A stretch of DNA of 64,000 nucleotides from Nemorincola caseinilytica (GCF_039540515.1 NZ_BAABFA010000009.1:62001-126000), one strand, 5' to 3'; shown: positions 9,501 to 18,663, counted from the first letter of the stretch. Translations and numbers: made by a program. The notes: generated from the sequence alone by a model not told the origin.

Positions 9501-10034
9501 CAGAGAGACGACCTGGTGAATGCCAAAGACTCGCTGCTGTCTACCATAGAAGAGGTAGAGAATACCGCCAACAGCAAGTTTCGCGAGACATTCGATATGG
9601 TACGGGAGAACTTCATACAGGTGTTCAAGGCCCTCTTCACGGCCGAGGACAACTGTGACCTGCGCCTTACCGACCCCGACAATATAGCCGACAGCGGCAT
9701 AGAGATATACGCACAGCCCAAGGGCAAGAAGCCGAGCACCCTTACCCAGCTATCGGGAGGGGAGAAGACGCTTACGTCTACGGCCTTCCTGTTCGCCATA
9801 TACCTCATAAAGCCTGCGCCCTTCTGTATACTGGATGAGGTGGACGCGCCGCTGGACGATGCCAACGTGGGCAAATTCACGCAGATGATCCGCAAGTTCT
9901 CAGACAATTCGCAGTTCATCATCGTTACCCACAACAAGCAGACCATGGCCGCAGTGGATGTGATATATGGTGTGACCATGCAGGAGCCCGGTGTGAGCAA
10001 GTTGGTGCCTGTCGATTTCCGCAGCCTCAATTAA
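6504..10034 (+). CDS. smc: Chromosome segregation protein SMC
   Basis: 1176 residues, the usual SMC length. Walker A GPNGCGKSN is at residues 31-39. A long coiled coil follows to about 500, a hinge (about 500-670, with the glycine-rich GKYTLGGGSVGLF near its end), a second coiled coil, then the ATPase C-half: LSGGEK at 1083-1088, Walker B FCILDEVDAP near 1107-1117 and the switch-type histidine in VTHNK. The protein forms a ring-like dimer that organises and loads on DNA, normally with ScpA and ScpB, which are not in this window. The start is GTG; the residues MKLKSLEIKGFKSF are the classic SMC N-terminus, so this start is secure. A hairpin follows the gene. Confidence 0.97.
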   Translation: MKLKSLEIKGFKSFADKTHVILDNPITGIVGPNGCGKSNIVDAIRWVIGEHKIKALRSDNLEDLIFNGSRTRNASGMAEVSLTFENTRNLLPTEFTTVTITRKFYKNGESEYRLNDVTCRLKDIHNLFLDTGVSNDSYAIIELGMVDDIIKDKDGSRRRMLEQAAGISIYKTRKKEAKQKLEATEQDISRIEDLLFEISNNLRTLESQAKKAERYFQVKGEYKEVSIELAKASLEHFNEQYRTLNEQNDAETDRRTQLEAIVATEEASVEQQKVRMIEREQELNGLQKQFNELVNRLRQLESDKKLAAQRLEHLEERSRNLNEFLAGAGGQTKQLEDSITFSDKQIAEEATALDKIKTELETLRATVDEKRKAYDAGKQALEQMRNEYQQRQRGQFEAEKKVAIADTSVMNLQRSMQQVQAEMAQRASQIAQLGTEKTDAEDKLAGKQDELQELIDRHEEVKARILASQEQIEGLRAKLVEENRKLDSRRNEHDLLKSLVDSLEGYPDSIKFLKKNKEWDNSAPLLSDVFVVKNEYRTALENVLDNYLNYYIVANPQEAAKAVSLLDSNKKGKANFFILDHLGAYEPATSEAPAGAIPALDVVTVDEQYAGLAKRLLGHVYVTEDGTDIAGAALQNGTVLVARSGKMVRGKYTLGGGSVGLFEGNKIGRAKNLERLAKEIQELTATTAALKQQISDTQTLIAGFNTELNDKAIEQGRRDVNTLQNHIVNLGHRIENFEHLNQNGDKRLAEIQDQLDATHESIQDTRDALEAITSELHGLQEKIQGAEEEFRKVEQAFNDATRQYNDQNLAVARQQSKLDNLKQELQFRTNQLADLNRQVTTNTEQLQQVSAQLEETGKTLHSGDNELYELLSRKETEEKELNEKDRAYYEMRNTISAQESNLNQKRREKDHAETLLNSIKDKLSSMKLQVAGMSERLAIEFKVQLDDILDQPRTGELSIEELTADAEKMKKRLENMGEVNPTAIEAFGEMKVRHDFIVEQRDDLVNAKDSLLSTIEEVENTANSKFRETFDMVRENFIQVFKALFTAEDNCDLRLTDPDNIADSGIEIYAQPKGKKPSTLTQLSGGEKTLTSTAFLFAIYLIKPAPFCILDEVDAPLDDANVGKFTQMIRKFSDNSQFIIVTHNKQTMAAVDVIYGVTMQEPGVSKLVPVDFRSLN

Positions 10035-10048
10035 AAGAATTGTGAGCT

Positions 10049-10090
10049 ATTGCCGGCACTGCCCTGTTTTCGCGGGGCAGTATCGGCAAT
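10049..10090 (+). terminator. hairpin after smc, probable terminator
   Basis: Nested stem: ATTGCCG (10049-10055) with CGGCAAT (10084-10090), and ACTGCCC (10058-10064) with GGGCAGT (10075-10081), separated by a 2-nt internal loop. No strong T run follows, so termination is likely but not certain. Confidence 0.55.
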
Positions 10091-10165
10091 TATGAGTAAT
10101 TTTGAGTTTGCCGTATAGTGTACGTCCCCTTTAGCATTTACGGCACATGAAAAGGAGTTTTTAGA

Positions 10166-11545
10166 GTGGGCCTACATATTATCTTTCTTATACTGCATGT
10201 TTTTGTCGGCACCATTAACGACCCGGTACTGGTATCGATAATGCTCATCGTTCACTCCATGACCACTATAGCCGTATCGGCGGCGGCGGGGCGTAAGATA
10301 AACGTGATATCGGCATTTGCGGCAGGGGTGGTCATCATCACACTGGGTAATGCCAGCTTTGCTTCCAAAGTGGTGAAGCACGGGGTCGATTCGAGCTCCA
10401 TGTATTACTATGTCTCTGCCCCGCATCTCAATGAGGCCGCCCTTGTGTGGTCTGTGGGGTGTTCGTTCATCTTCATAGGTTACGAGATGTTCGCCAAGCG
10501 GTCATTTCCCAGTCTTTCCATAATAGTCGATAGCCCCAGGGCGCTCCGCAATATCTTTTGGGTATCTATAGGGCTTTGTATGCTCAGGCTATCGGGTACT
10601 TTCATCGACCTCAACTTCATATCGGGCGGTGTTCAGAAACTGTTCGCCCTGTCCAGTATCATGAGCGTACTGCTTTTTGCCAGGCTATGGGGCAAGCAGG
10701 GCACGCTGCTCTACCGCAATTACGCCATGGGCATATGTGCTGCACTGGCCACAGTGGCGCTCTTCCAGGGCTTTCTGCGTATCGACCTTGCCACGCCCTT
10801 CATCGTGTTCTTTGGCGGGTACTTCATAGGCCTGGGCAGTATACGTTACCTGTTCAGCTACCGGGTCATACCTATGGCGGTGGTGGTCATCGCGTTCTCT
10901 ACGGTATTCGGCAACCTGGGTGCAAACAGGTCGCACTTTATCGACACATTCACCAATCCTGTAGAAGAAGTGGCGCCATCCTATACTATCTCATCCACGC
11001 AGAACTCTGACCGAAACAGCCTTCTTATCAGGGGAGGTAACATCGCCCAGATATCTAACGTGTGCAAGCTGGTAGAGCGCAATGGCCACTATAATGGAGA
11101 GGCATCCGCACCACTGATATTTGCCTTCATCCCCAGGGTGCTGTGGCCCGAAAAACCCACTATCGAGATAGGTGCATGGTTCGCGCTGGAGATAGGTGTT
11201 GCCGCTATATCGGCACAGACGGGCAGGGCCAACAACTCCATCAACATGTCCATACCGGGCCAGTTCTTTCTCGATTTCGGGTGGATAGGCGTGGCATTGG
11301 GCTGTCTCTTCTTTGGCGCGGTACTGGCCATGTTCTGGAACGCTGCCGAATTCAATGGATCGCCCTATAATGTGATGGGTGTGCTGTGGGGCGGCTACCT
11401 GCTTTTCTATGCCATACTGGGTATCGGCGCCGACCTGCAGATATTCATTACCTTCTGCTCTACCTATCTTACTATATTTATCGTGAAAAAAATATACACA
11501 TCGCTGTATGCGCATTCTCAACGTAGGCCCGCTATGGAGGGGTAG
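10166..11545 (+). CDS. Multi-pass membrane protein, polysaccharide polymerase-like
   Basis: 459 residues with about ten or more hydrophobic segments spread along the chain and a longer polar loop around residues 260-340, an architecture like O-antigen or exopolysaccharide repeat-unit polymerases (Wzy/OpsY type). Sequence motifs of that group are weak, so this is a call by topology and context. The next gene, a glycosyltransferase, overlaps its 3' end by 38 nt, and a methyltransferase follows. The start is GTG at 10166 with an AAAGGAG sequence at 10151-10157, one of the very few Shine-Dalgarno-like sites in the window. It could instead be a flippase or another glycan-handling membrane protein. 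Confidence 0.72.
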   Translation: MGLHIIFLILHVFVGTINDPVLVSIMLIVHSMTTIAVSAAAGRKINVISAFAAGVVIITLGNASFASKVVKHGVDSSSMYYYVSAPHLNEAALVWSVGCSFIFIGYEMFAKRSFPSLSIIVDSPRALRNIFWVSIGLCMLRLSGTFIDLNFISGGVQKLFALSSIMSVLLFARLWGKQGTLLYRNYAMGICAALATVALFQGFLRIDLATPFIVFFGGYFIGLGSIRYLFSYRVIPMAVVVIAFSTVFGNLGANRSHFIDTFTNPVEEVAPSYTISSTQNSDRNSLLIRGGNIAQISNVCKLVERNGHYNGEASAPLIFAFIPRVLWPEKPTIEIGAWFALEIGVAAISAQTGRANNSINMSIPGQFFLDFGWIGVALGCLFFGAVLAMFWNAAEFNGSPYNVMGVLWGGYLLFYAILGIGADLQIFITFCSTYLTIFIVKKIYTSLYAHSQRRPAMEG

Positions 11546-12545
11546 CAATGCCGGCGGGCTGTTCCGGGCGTTCTCACGCGCAGGGGCCTTTATAGAAGTG
11601 GTGGACGAGTTCTACCATGTGAGCCTGCGCACCAGCAACCGCACCATCAAGACGATGGAGCGTTTTCTGCGCCCCATGCAGGTGCGCGAGTTCAATACCA
11701 CCATCCGCAAAAGCATAGACACTTTTCAGCCGGGTGTGCTGCTGGTGTATAAGGGCGTTTTCGTATTGCCCGAAACACTGCGCTATGCGCAAGAGAAAGG
11801 TTGCCGCACGGTGCTCTTCTACCCCGATGTGAGCACGACCGCGCACGGGCCGCACATACCCGCATCCATACCCGTATACGATACCATTTTCACCACCAAG
11901 ACCTTCGGCATACGCGATATGCAGGAGCAGTACAAGGTAAAGAACGCCATGTTCATCCCCCATGGCTTCGACCCCGATATACATAGGCCGTTCATCGCCA
12001 TTGGCCCCGAAGAGCGGGCCATATTCAGTTGCGATGCCTCCTTCATAGGTACATGGTCTCCGAAGAAAGAGCAGTGGCTCACACACCTGGTACACAAGGT
12101 GCCCGGCATAAAGCTGAAGGTATGGGGCGACCAGTGGCACAGGGTCACAGACCCTGCCCTGCGCGCGTGCGTACAGGGCAAGCCCATAGTAGGTGACCTG
12201 TATGCCCTGGCCATACAATGTTCTACCATAAACCTGGGCATACTGTCTGAGAAGATAGCGGGCTCCTCATCGGGCGATCTCATCACCTCCCGCACCTTTC
12301 ATATACCCGGGGCATCGGGCTTCATGCTGCACGAGCGGAATGAAGAATCTGTACTATATTACCGGGAAGAAGAGGAGGCGGCATTCTTTGACGGGCCCGA
12401 GGAAATGGCAGCACAAGTGCAGCGCTACCTAGCCGATGGTGCGGCAAGGGAAAGCATAAGAATAGCCGGACACAAGAGGGCCATGGCAGAGCATTCGCTG
12501 GATGCGCGCGCGGCCTTCATCATCGATCATCTTTCTAAGCATTAA
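11508..12545 (+). CDS. CgeB-type glycosyltransferase (DUF3880-like)
   Basis: 345 residues in a two-domain GT-B layout. The N-half (VGPLWRGSNAGGLFRAF at the start, YPDVSTTAHGPH near 105) and the middle IPHGFDPDIHRPF match the CgeB family of spore-maturation-type glycosyltransferases. The C-half has the donor-site region RTFHIPGASGFMLHER, the conserved end of this family, followed by an acidic loop. It probably adds a sugar during synthesis of a surface polysaccharide, in the cytoplasm. The start ATG lies 38 nt inside the upstream membrane-protein gene in another frame, and the 13-nt gap to the methyltransferase supports one operon. Donor and acceptor are unknown. Confidence 0.82.
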   Translation: MRILNVGPLWRGSNAGGLFRAFSRAGAFIEVVDEFYHVSLRTSNRTIKTMERFLRPMQVREFNTTIRKSIDTFQPGVLLVYKGVFVLPETLRYAQEKGCRTVLFYPDVSTTAHGPHIPASIPVYDTIFTTKTFGIRDMQEQYKVKNAMFIPHGFDPDIHRPFIAIGPEERAIFSCDASFIGTWSPKKEQWLTHLVHKVPGIKLKVWGDQWHRVTDPALRACVQGKPIVGDLYALAIQCSTINLGILSEKIAGSSSGDLITSRTFHIPGASGFMLHERNEESVLYYREEEEAAFFDGPEEMAAQVQRYLADGAARESIRIAGHKRAMAEHSLDARAAFIIDHLSKH

Positions 12546-12558
12546 CGCCCCGGCCACA

Positions 12559-13284
12559 ATGGATAAGTACAAAAAGATCATTTACGACAACTACATCAGC
12601 AATCATAACAAGAACCTGTATGGCGAGATGTCGCTGGAACGTATAAAGGCATATGCCCCCGCGCTGAACCACTACTACTGCAGGCACCTGCCCGCCGACA
12701 AGCAGGCGCGTATACTGGACATAGGCTGCGGCGATGGCAACTTCGTATGGCATATACAGCAGCTGGGCTATGCGAACGCGGCAGGTATAGATGTATCGGC
12801 AGAGCAGATAGAGAAAGGCCGCAGTATGGGCATCAGGAACCTGCACTGTGGCGACCTTATCACCTTTCTTCGCGAAAGCAAGGACAAGTATGATGCCATA
12901 ATAGCGAAGGATGTGATAGAGCACTTCACCCGCGATGAGGTCTTCGAGATACTGATAGAGATAAGCCGTGTACTACGAGAGGGAGGCACCTTCATCATGC
13001 AGGTGCCCAACGGACAGGGATTTTTCTATACCTCTATTTTCTACGGCGACTACACGCACGAGATGGCCTATACCGAAAGCTCCATTCGCCAGGTGATGCT
13101 GAACACGGGCTTCTCTGATGTGAGCTGCTACCCTACCGGGCCCGTACCGCACGGCCTTACTTCTACCGTTCGCTATGTGCTGTGGAAATTCATGGTGTGG
13201 AAGCTGAAATTCTGGAAGATGGTAGAGACCGGCAGCCCGCGCGGCATCTTCACACAGAACATCATAGGGGTGGCTCGTAAGTAG
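12559..13284 (+). CDS. Class I SAM-dependent methyltransferase
   Basis: 241 residues from ATG 12559; the longer frame from 12502 would run through the end of the upstream gene and lacks family similarity there. Motif I is clear, ILDIGCGDGNFVWHI near residues 50-64, then AAGIDVSAEQIEKG (motif II acidic residue) and AIIAKDVIEHF (motif IV). This is the UbiG/COQ5-like small-molecule or glycan methyltransferase group. Following a glycosyltransferase by 13 nt, it probably methylates a sugar or lipid-linked intermediate. Its 3' end overlaps by 23 nt the end of the convergent deacetylase-like gene. Confidence 0.87.
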   Translation: MDKYKKIIYDNYISNHNKNLYGEMSLERIKAYAPALNHYYCRHLPADKQARILDIGCGDGNFVWHIQQLGYANAAGIDVSAEQIEKGRSMGIRNLHCGDLITFLRESKDKYDAIIAKDVIEHFTRDEVFEILIEISRVLREGGTFIMQVPNGQGFFYTSIFYGDYTHEMAYTESSIRQVMLNTGFSDVSCYPTGPVPHGLTSTVRYVLWKFMVWKLKFWKMVETGSPRGIFTQNIIGVARK

Positions 13285-14596
13285 CGCCCTCACCGGCAGC
13301 CTGCTGCTGCATGAAATGCTCGTAAGCCGCACGCCAGCCTTTCCATTCCTCATCGGTACCCAGGGAAAAATTGTGAAACACCGTGATAAGCGTACTGCCG
13401 GTGCGCTGCAGTATGCGGCACATGGCATCGAGCTTTTCAAAGGCCTGCGCAGCAGTATGACCGGCCTCGTAATGGGCGGTGCTATCCATGAAACAGAAGG
13501 GGTGTATACGCAGTGTGGTAACAGCCTCATGCTCTATATCGTACCACAGGAAGGAGCTGCCCGTGCCTGCGCGAAAACCCAGGTGCGAGCCATAGCCCAT
13601 ACTATGATCGTCGGCTATATTGTTGTGCAGCAGCATGCGGTAGGTATGCGGCAGCACTGCGCGTATATAGTGCTGGCGCGATATGGTGGTGCTGCGCCCG
13701 GCCACCTGTTCCAGCGTAGACTTTTCGCGGTGCAGGGTATCGCCCTGCTGCGAATAGTAGGACGGGTGTATACCTATGCTGCCATCGCGCATCAGGTTCT
13801 TTATGATGCGCACCATGGCCGGGTGCGTGGGGTGTATGTTCTTATCGAACCGGGTAGTGCGTGTGGCAGACAGCACAAAGTAGAGCGGTGAGAAACCGTA
13901 CTCCTTATGCAATTGCCGCAGCCAGCGAAAGGAGTCGTAGGGATCTTTCTGTTTTTTCTTCAGTACCTGTGTGCGCAGGCTTATCTGCCTGATGTCTATA
14001 CGCAGCAGGGCGCGTATATAGGCGCCCGCTATGCGCCGTACACCCTTGTACAGGTGCGAGTAGGCCATGTCTATATCGTAGGTAGGACGAAAGGTGAAGG
14101 GCTGTGCCGGCAGGTCTTTCTTCCATGTCTCCTGCATCAGCAGGTATATGGCATGCGCCCATTCATCTACTACCGGCCTGTGCAGTATACCCTGCCTGTG
14201 CAGTATGCTGGCCGTAGCGGGGTAGCGCCCATGCTTATCGGGCGTGTAGGGGCCGTACTCTTCGTACCGCGACAGCAGGTAGAACATGGCCGACAGCGCA
14301 TCGAACGGCAGGGTATACCCTTTATCGCCGGTGGCATAGAGGGTGGGTATATTGTGCCATGTGCCGGTGGCGGGGTCCTCGGCCGCTGTACCTGTACGCG
14401 TAAGCAGGCCCGCCGCAGGTATGGATATGCTGCCGGGAAGTGCTTCTCCGTAAGATATGATGCAGGCATGCCCTTCGGCATCGCGCCTGTTGTGTACCAT
14501 ACGATACCGTAGCTGCCATCGCTCCCTCATCAGCCAGTCCAGCACATATGCCAGGCGCGGGCTGCTATGGGGGCTATATACAACTATGGTTTCCAT
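13262..14596 (-). CDS. Polysaccharide deacetylase-like protein with DUF7033-type N-terminus
   Basis: 444 residues. Residues 1-120 look like the DUF7033-type domain (VYSPHSSPRLAYVLDWL). The second half resembles a NodB-type TIM-like barrel: TYDIDMAYSHL supplies the first acidic motif, GIHPSYYSQQ the metal-binding histidine motif, and GYGSHLGFRAG a later active-site motif. These proteins remove acetyl groups from, or otherwise bind, surface glycans. It is convergent with the polysaccharide genes and overlaps the methyltransferase end by 23 nt. With TYDID, the usual second aspartate is kept. No signal peptide is visible. lutB ends 6 nt upstream of its ATG, so it may be co-transcribed with lutB. 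Confidence 0.8.
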   Translation of the reverse strand: METIVVYSPHSSPRLAYVLDWLMRERWQLRYRMVHNRRDAEGHACIISYGEALPGSISIPAAGLLTRTGTAAEDPATGTWHNIPTLYATGDKGYTLPFDALSAMFYLLSRYEEYGPYTPDKHGRYPATASILHRQGILHRPVVDEWAHAIYLLMQETWKKDLPAQPFTFRPTYDIDMAYSHLYKGVRRIAGAYIRALLRIDIRQISLRTQVLKKKQKDPYDSFRWLRQLHKEYGFSPLYFVLSATRTTRFDKNIHPTHPAMVRIIKNLMRDGSIGIHPSYYSQQGDTLHREKSTLEQVAGRSTTISRQHYIRAVLPHTYRMLLHNNIADDHSMGYGSHLGFRAGTGSSFLWYDIEHEAVTTLRIHPFCFMDSTAHYEAGHTAAQAFEKLDAMCRILQRTGSTLITVFHNFSLGTDEEWKGWRAAYEHFMQQQAAGEGATYEPPL

Positions 14597-14602
14597 GCGC
14601 GT

Positions 14603-15979
14603 TTATTTAGTGTTTCGTTCTTTCCACATCTTGTTGAAGGAACGCTCTGCGAAATGCAGGCCGGAGCGGTGTTTTGCCCATGTGTCTTTGAACATGCTGT
14701 TCACCACCTTGTTCTTTATGCCGGTGCCTGCGGCATTCAGTATGGTGCGGCTGAGCATGGCACGCTCCCACAGGGCCCATACCACATGCTCTTTAAAGCC
14801 GTTGAGGTTCTGCTCTACCGCTATCTTGCGGTTCTCCAGCAGCATCTCGTGTATGTTTATCTTCAGCGGGCATACCTCTGTGCAATTGCCGCACAGGCTC
14901 GATGCATAGCTGAGGTGCTTGTACTCGTTCATGCCCGCCATATGTGGCGATACCACGCTGCCTATGGGGCCACTATAGGTAGTGCCATATGCATGCCCGC
15001 CTATGTTCTTGTACACCGGGCAGGCATTGAGGCAGGAGCCGCAGCGTATACAGTACATGCTTTCGCGCACCTCTTTGCGCAGCAGGCCGGTACGGCCATT
15101 GTCCAGCAGTATCACATACATCTCGTCGGGGCCATCGGTCTCCTTGTCCTTGCGGGGGCCGGTGAATATGCTGTTGTACACCGTTACCTGCTGGCCTGTG
15201 CCATAGGTGGCCAGCAACGGCCAGAACAGTGGCAGATCGTTGATGGATGGCAGCATCTTCTCTATGCCCACTATAGCTATGTGCGTGCGGGGGAAAGCGC
15301 TGCAGAGGCGGCCGTTGCCCTCGTTCTCGGTAACGCATACGCCACCCACATCGGCCAGCAGGAAGTTGCCGCCGGTGATGCCCACCTGTGCTGCCGTGTA
15401 CTTGCTGCGCAGGTTGTGCCGTGCCACCATGGTTATCTCCGAAGGGGTGAGGTTGGGGTCGGTACCCAGCTTGTCGTGGAAAAGGCGTGCCACATCCTCC
15501 TTGCTCTTGTGCATGGCGGGCGTCACTATATGGTAGGGCGGTTCGCCATCGAGCTGCTGAATGTACTCGCCCAGGTCGGTCTCTACCGATGATATGCCGT
15601 TCTGCTCCAGGAAGTGATTGAGGTGTATCTCCTCGGTCACCATCGATTTGGCCTTTACCACCTGCGTGGTGTTCTTTTCGCGGCATATCTGCAGTATGGC
15701 CTGCTGTGCCTCTTCTATGGTCTCGGCCCATATGAGCCTGCCGCCATTGGCCGTGAATTTTTTCTCGAACTGCTCCAGGTATACATCCAGTTGTTCTATG
15801 GTCTTCCACTTTATGTTCTTGGCTTTCTGGCGGGCCAGTTCCAGCTCGGTGAACTGGCGCTTGCCTTTCACTACGCTGTCGTTGTACTTCTGTATGTTGA
15901 AAGCCACCTTGCGCTTGTGCTCAAGGTCGCCTGCTTTTACCTCGCTTTTCGCGAGAAATATGTTGTGCTGATCGGCCAT
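14603..15979 (-). CDS. lutB: LutB-type LUD-domain iron-sulfur protein (lactate utilisation)
   Basis: 458 residues. The N-terminal two thirds is the LUD domain; the C-terminal third carries two 4Fe-4S motifs, CIRCGSCLNACP and CGNCTEVCP, both complete with four cysteines. In LutABC this subunit is part of the L-lactate oxidising complex in the cytoplasm. No lutA or lutC is adjacent, so the partners must be elsewhere. It lies downstream of priA on the same strand after 148 nt. ATG 15979 fits the family's start (MADQHNIFLAKSE). It ends 6 nt before the deacetylase-like gene. Confidence 0.9.
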   Translation of the reverse strand: MADQHNIFLAKSEVKAGDLEHKRKVAFNIQKYNDSVVKGKRQFTELELARQKAKNIKWKTIEQLDVYLEQFEKKFTANGGRLIWAETIEEAQQAILQICREKNTTQVVKAKSMVTEEIHLNHFLEQNGISSVETDLGEYIQQLDGEPPYHIVTPAMHKSKEDVARLFHDKLGTDPNLTPSEITMVARHNLRSKYTAAQVGITGGNFLLADVGGVCVTENEGNGRLCSAFPRTHIAIVGIEKMLPSINDLPLFWPLLATYGTGQQVTVYNSIFTGPRKDKETDGPDEMYVILLDNGRTGLLRKEVRESMYCIRCGSCLNACPVYKNIGGHAYGTTYSGPIGSVVSPHMAGMNEYKHLSYASSLCGNCTEVCPLKINIHEMLLENRKIAVEQNLNGFKEHVVWALWERAMLSRTILNAAGTGIKNKVVNSMFKDTWAKHRSGLHFAERSFNKMWKERNTK

Positions 15980-16127
15980 TTATACAAAAAAATAAAAAGT
16001 ACAGCGAAGGTACACACATGCTGCTATCTGTGCAGTGGCGCAGATACATATCGGAGGGGCTTATACAAACCTACAAAATATAATGAATTCCTGGTAGTGC
16101 CTGTGATATGGAAAATGATGAGGGGCA

Positions 16128-18572
16128 TCACATAGGATCCACATCAAAAGCTACCTGCACACTTGTGTAGCCTTTGGTGGCTGTGATGTGCTGGCGCTGG
16201 GCCTTCAGGAAGGTGCGCAGGGAGTCTATGAGCTTATTATCGCGGGGGCATTTTATCCATATCTCGCGTATGTATAAGTTGCGCACACGCGGTATGATGG
16301 CAGGCCCCGGGCCTTGTACCACTATGCCCGGCACGGTGGCCAGGCCATCGGCCATCATCTGCGCGGCGGCGGCGGCCTTCTCTTCCTGCGCATGGCGAAA
16401 GAGTATGCGAATGATGCGGCTATAAGGGGGGTAGAAAAAATGCTCGCGGTTCTTTATCTCGTTGCGGTAAAAGGCGGCCACATCGTGGTCGCGCACCCAC
16501 TTCAGCACGGGGTGCTGTGTGTTGTATGCCTGTATGAGCATGGTACCATTGCCATCGGCACGACCGGCACGACCGCTCACCTGCTCCATCAGTTGAAATG
16601 CCCGCTCGTTCACCCGGAAGTCGGGGAAGGTGAGCAGGCTGTCTGCACTGATGACACCCACAAGAGATACGGCCTCGAGGTCCAGCCCCTTTACCACCAT
16701 CTGGGTACCTACCAGTATATCTACCTTGCGTTTCTCCAGCTTGCCAAAGAGCTCCGATATGCTGTTCTTCCCTCTCATGCTGTCCACATCCATGCGGGCC
16801 ACACGGGCATCGGGGAAGGTCTGCTGTATCTCTTCCTCTATCTTCTGCGTGCCATAGGTCTTGCCGGCTATGCCCTCGCTGCCGCAGTAAGGGCAGGCAT
16901 GCATCACCGGGGCCTTGAAGCCGCAGTAGTGGCAGTGCAGCTTATCGGTACTCTTATGATAGGTGAGCGACACATCGCAGTTGCGGCACTTGGGCGTCCA
17001 CCCGCAACTGGTACACATCATGAAGGGCACATAGCCCCGCCTGTTCTGGAAGAGTATCACCTGCCGCCTTTGCTGCAGGGCGCTCTTTATGGCATCTATC
17101 AGCTCGGGGGTGAGCAGCTTTATACCGATGCCCTTTACCACCGCCAGCGACCGCGCATCTATCACCTGTATCTGTGGCAGGGCAGCGCCCTGGTAGCGTT
17201 CCTTCAGCGGCACATAGGCATACTTGGCCTGTTGCACATTGTATAGCGACTCTACCGATGGCGTGGCCGATCCCAGTATCACCCTGGCATTGTGCATGGC
17301 CGCCATGTATATGGCCGCATCCCGGGCATGGAAGCGCGGTGCGGGGTCGCGCTGCTTGTACGATGGGTCGTGTTCCTCGTCCACTATTATCAGGCCCACA
17401 TCGCTATAGGGCAGCCACAGTGTCGATCGTGGCCCTGCCACCACCTTGTAGGTGCCACGGCGCACTTTCTCCCATATCTCTACCCGCTCGTTGTTGCTGA
17501 AGTGCGAGTGGTATACACCCAGCTCGCTACCAAAGTAGGAGAGCAGCCTGCGCACCAGTTGGGTAGTAAGGGCTATCTCCGGCAGCAGCAGTATGGCCTG
17601 CCTGCCTGCTGCCAGGCATTCCAGTATCTTGCTTACATAGAGCAGTGTTTTGCCACTGCCGGTAACACCGTGCAGCAGGCATACGTTCTTTTCTTCCAGC
17701 CCCTTGTTCAGGGCATCATAGGCGGCCTGCTGAGCGGAGGTAAAGGTTATCTCCTGCGCCGTGACCCCGGCATTATCGGGCAGGCGGTCCACATTCTGCT
17801 CCTGCACTATGAATATACCTTTATCGGTAAGGGCCTTTAGCTGCGCTGCCGATGCCTGCGCGCGCTCCAATAGCTCCTGCTGTTTTACTATGCCGTGCTG
17901 TTTCCTGTTCAGCTCGGTATAGGCCATCAGTAATTGTAACTGTTTGGGTGCGCGTGATAGCTGGTCGAAGAGCTTTACCAGTTCTTTTTCTTCGCTGTAA
18001 ATGTCAGCCAGTCGTACCACCTTTTCGCGGCGGGGCTTGTAGTCGCTTTCCAGTGCCTCGTTTATGGCGACAGCCTCTTTTTCCAGCAGCTCGCTCAGGG
18101 CTGCGGCAAAGCCATAGGTGCCTACTATCTCGCGCAGCTCGCTTATCGTTAGCTCCTGGCGGCTTCGCAGTGCCTCGGCAGCCTTGTGGGCAGCATCGCT
18201 CCAGTCATATATTATGCTATCATCGCCGGCCCATTGCAGGCGGGTCTCGCCGGCCAGTTTCATGTGAGCAGGCAGTGCGGCCTGCATCACCTCGCCGGGC
18301 GCGGCCATATAGTAGTTGGCCACCCACCGCCAGAACTGCAGTTGCTTTTCGGTGACCACCGGCTGCTCATCTATGATGGCGCGTATAGGGCGCACCTGGT
18401 AGGCCTGTGGCTTTTCGTGGTGCAGGCGCTCTACTATGGCCGCGTACTGCTTGTTCTTGCCCAGCGCTACCTCTACCCGCATACCCACCCGTAGGCGGTG
18501 GTGCAGGTCTACAGGCACCCCATATGTGAGTACCTGTGGCAGGTTGAGCGGCAAAATAACATCGGCGAACAT
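16128..18572 (-). CDS. priA: Primosomal replication restart helicase PriA
   Basis: 814 residues from ATG 18572 (MFADVILPLNLPQVLTYGVP, the canonical PriA start); the frame runs 76 codons further upstream, but that part lies across the divergent folA promoter. Helicase features: Walker A GVTGSGKT, DEEHD in place of DEAH, and GSATPS. The zinc-binding insertion has eight cysteines in four pairs (CTSC, CRNC, CHYC, CPYC). PriA recognises stalled forks and reloads the replisome. It is divergent from folA with 91 nt between starts. An alternative ATG at 18596 would add eight residues. Confidence 0.95.
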   Translation of the reverse strand: MFADVILPLNLPQVLTYGVPVDLHHRLRVGMRVEVALGKNKQYAAIVERLHHEKPQAYQVRPIRAIIDEQPVVTEKQLQFWRWVANYYMAAPGEVMQAALPAHMKLAGETRLQWAGDDSIIYDWSDAAHKAAEALRSRQELTISELREIVGTYGFAAALSELLEKEAVAINEALESDYKPRREKVVRLADIYSEEKELVKLFDQLSRAPKQLQLLMAYTELNRKQHGIVKQQELLERAQASAAQLKALTDKGIFIVQEQNVDRLPDNAGVTAQEITFTSAQQAAYDALNKGLEEKNVCLLHGVTGSGKTLLYVSKILECLAAGRQAILLLPEIALTTQLVRRLLSYFGSELGVYHSHFSNNERVEIWEKVRRGTYKVVAGPRSTLWLPYSDVGLIIVDEEHDPSYKQRDPAPRFHARDAAIYMAAMHNARVILGSATPSVESLYNVQQAKYAYVPLKERYQGAALPQIQVIDARSLAVVKGIGIKLLTPELIDAIKSALQQRRQVILFQNRRGYVPFMMCTSCGWTPKCRNCDVSLTYHKSTDKLHCHYCGFKAPVMHACPYCGSEGIAGKTYGTQKIEEEIQQTFPDARVARMDVDSMRGKNSISELFGKLEKRKVDILVGTQMVVKGLDLEAVSLVGVISADSLLTFPDFRVNERAFQLMEQVSGRAGRADGNGTMLIQAYNTQHPVLKWVRDHDVAAFYRNEIKNREHFFYPPYSRIIRILFRHAQEEKAAAAAQMMADGLATVPGIVVQGPGPAIIPRVRNLYIREIWIKCPRDNKLIDSLRTFLKAQRQHITATKGYTSVQVAFDVDPM

Positions 18573-18643
18573 GGGCGTACAGCAAAGTAACTGCATTATG
18601 CCAGAGCAGCAAAGAACGGCTGCGCAACCTCGGCATATATCTT

Positions 18644-18651
18644 TACTTTTG
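18644..18651 (+). promoter_or_regulatory. -7 promoter box TACTTTTG for folA
   Basis: Exact TAnnTTTG 12 nt before ATG 18664. It argues against the longer frame from 18436, which overlaps priA and contains this box. Confidence 0.68.
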
Positions 18652-18663
18652 TGGTCCAGATAT

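Noticed and set aside
18436..18663. upstream extension of the folA frame
   Set aside because: It overlaps priA's start and contains the folA promoter box; DHFR starts at MILSFVVAV.
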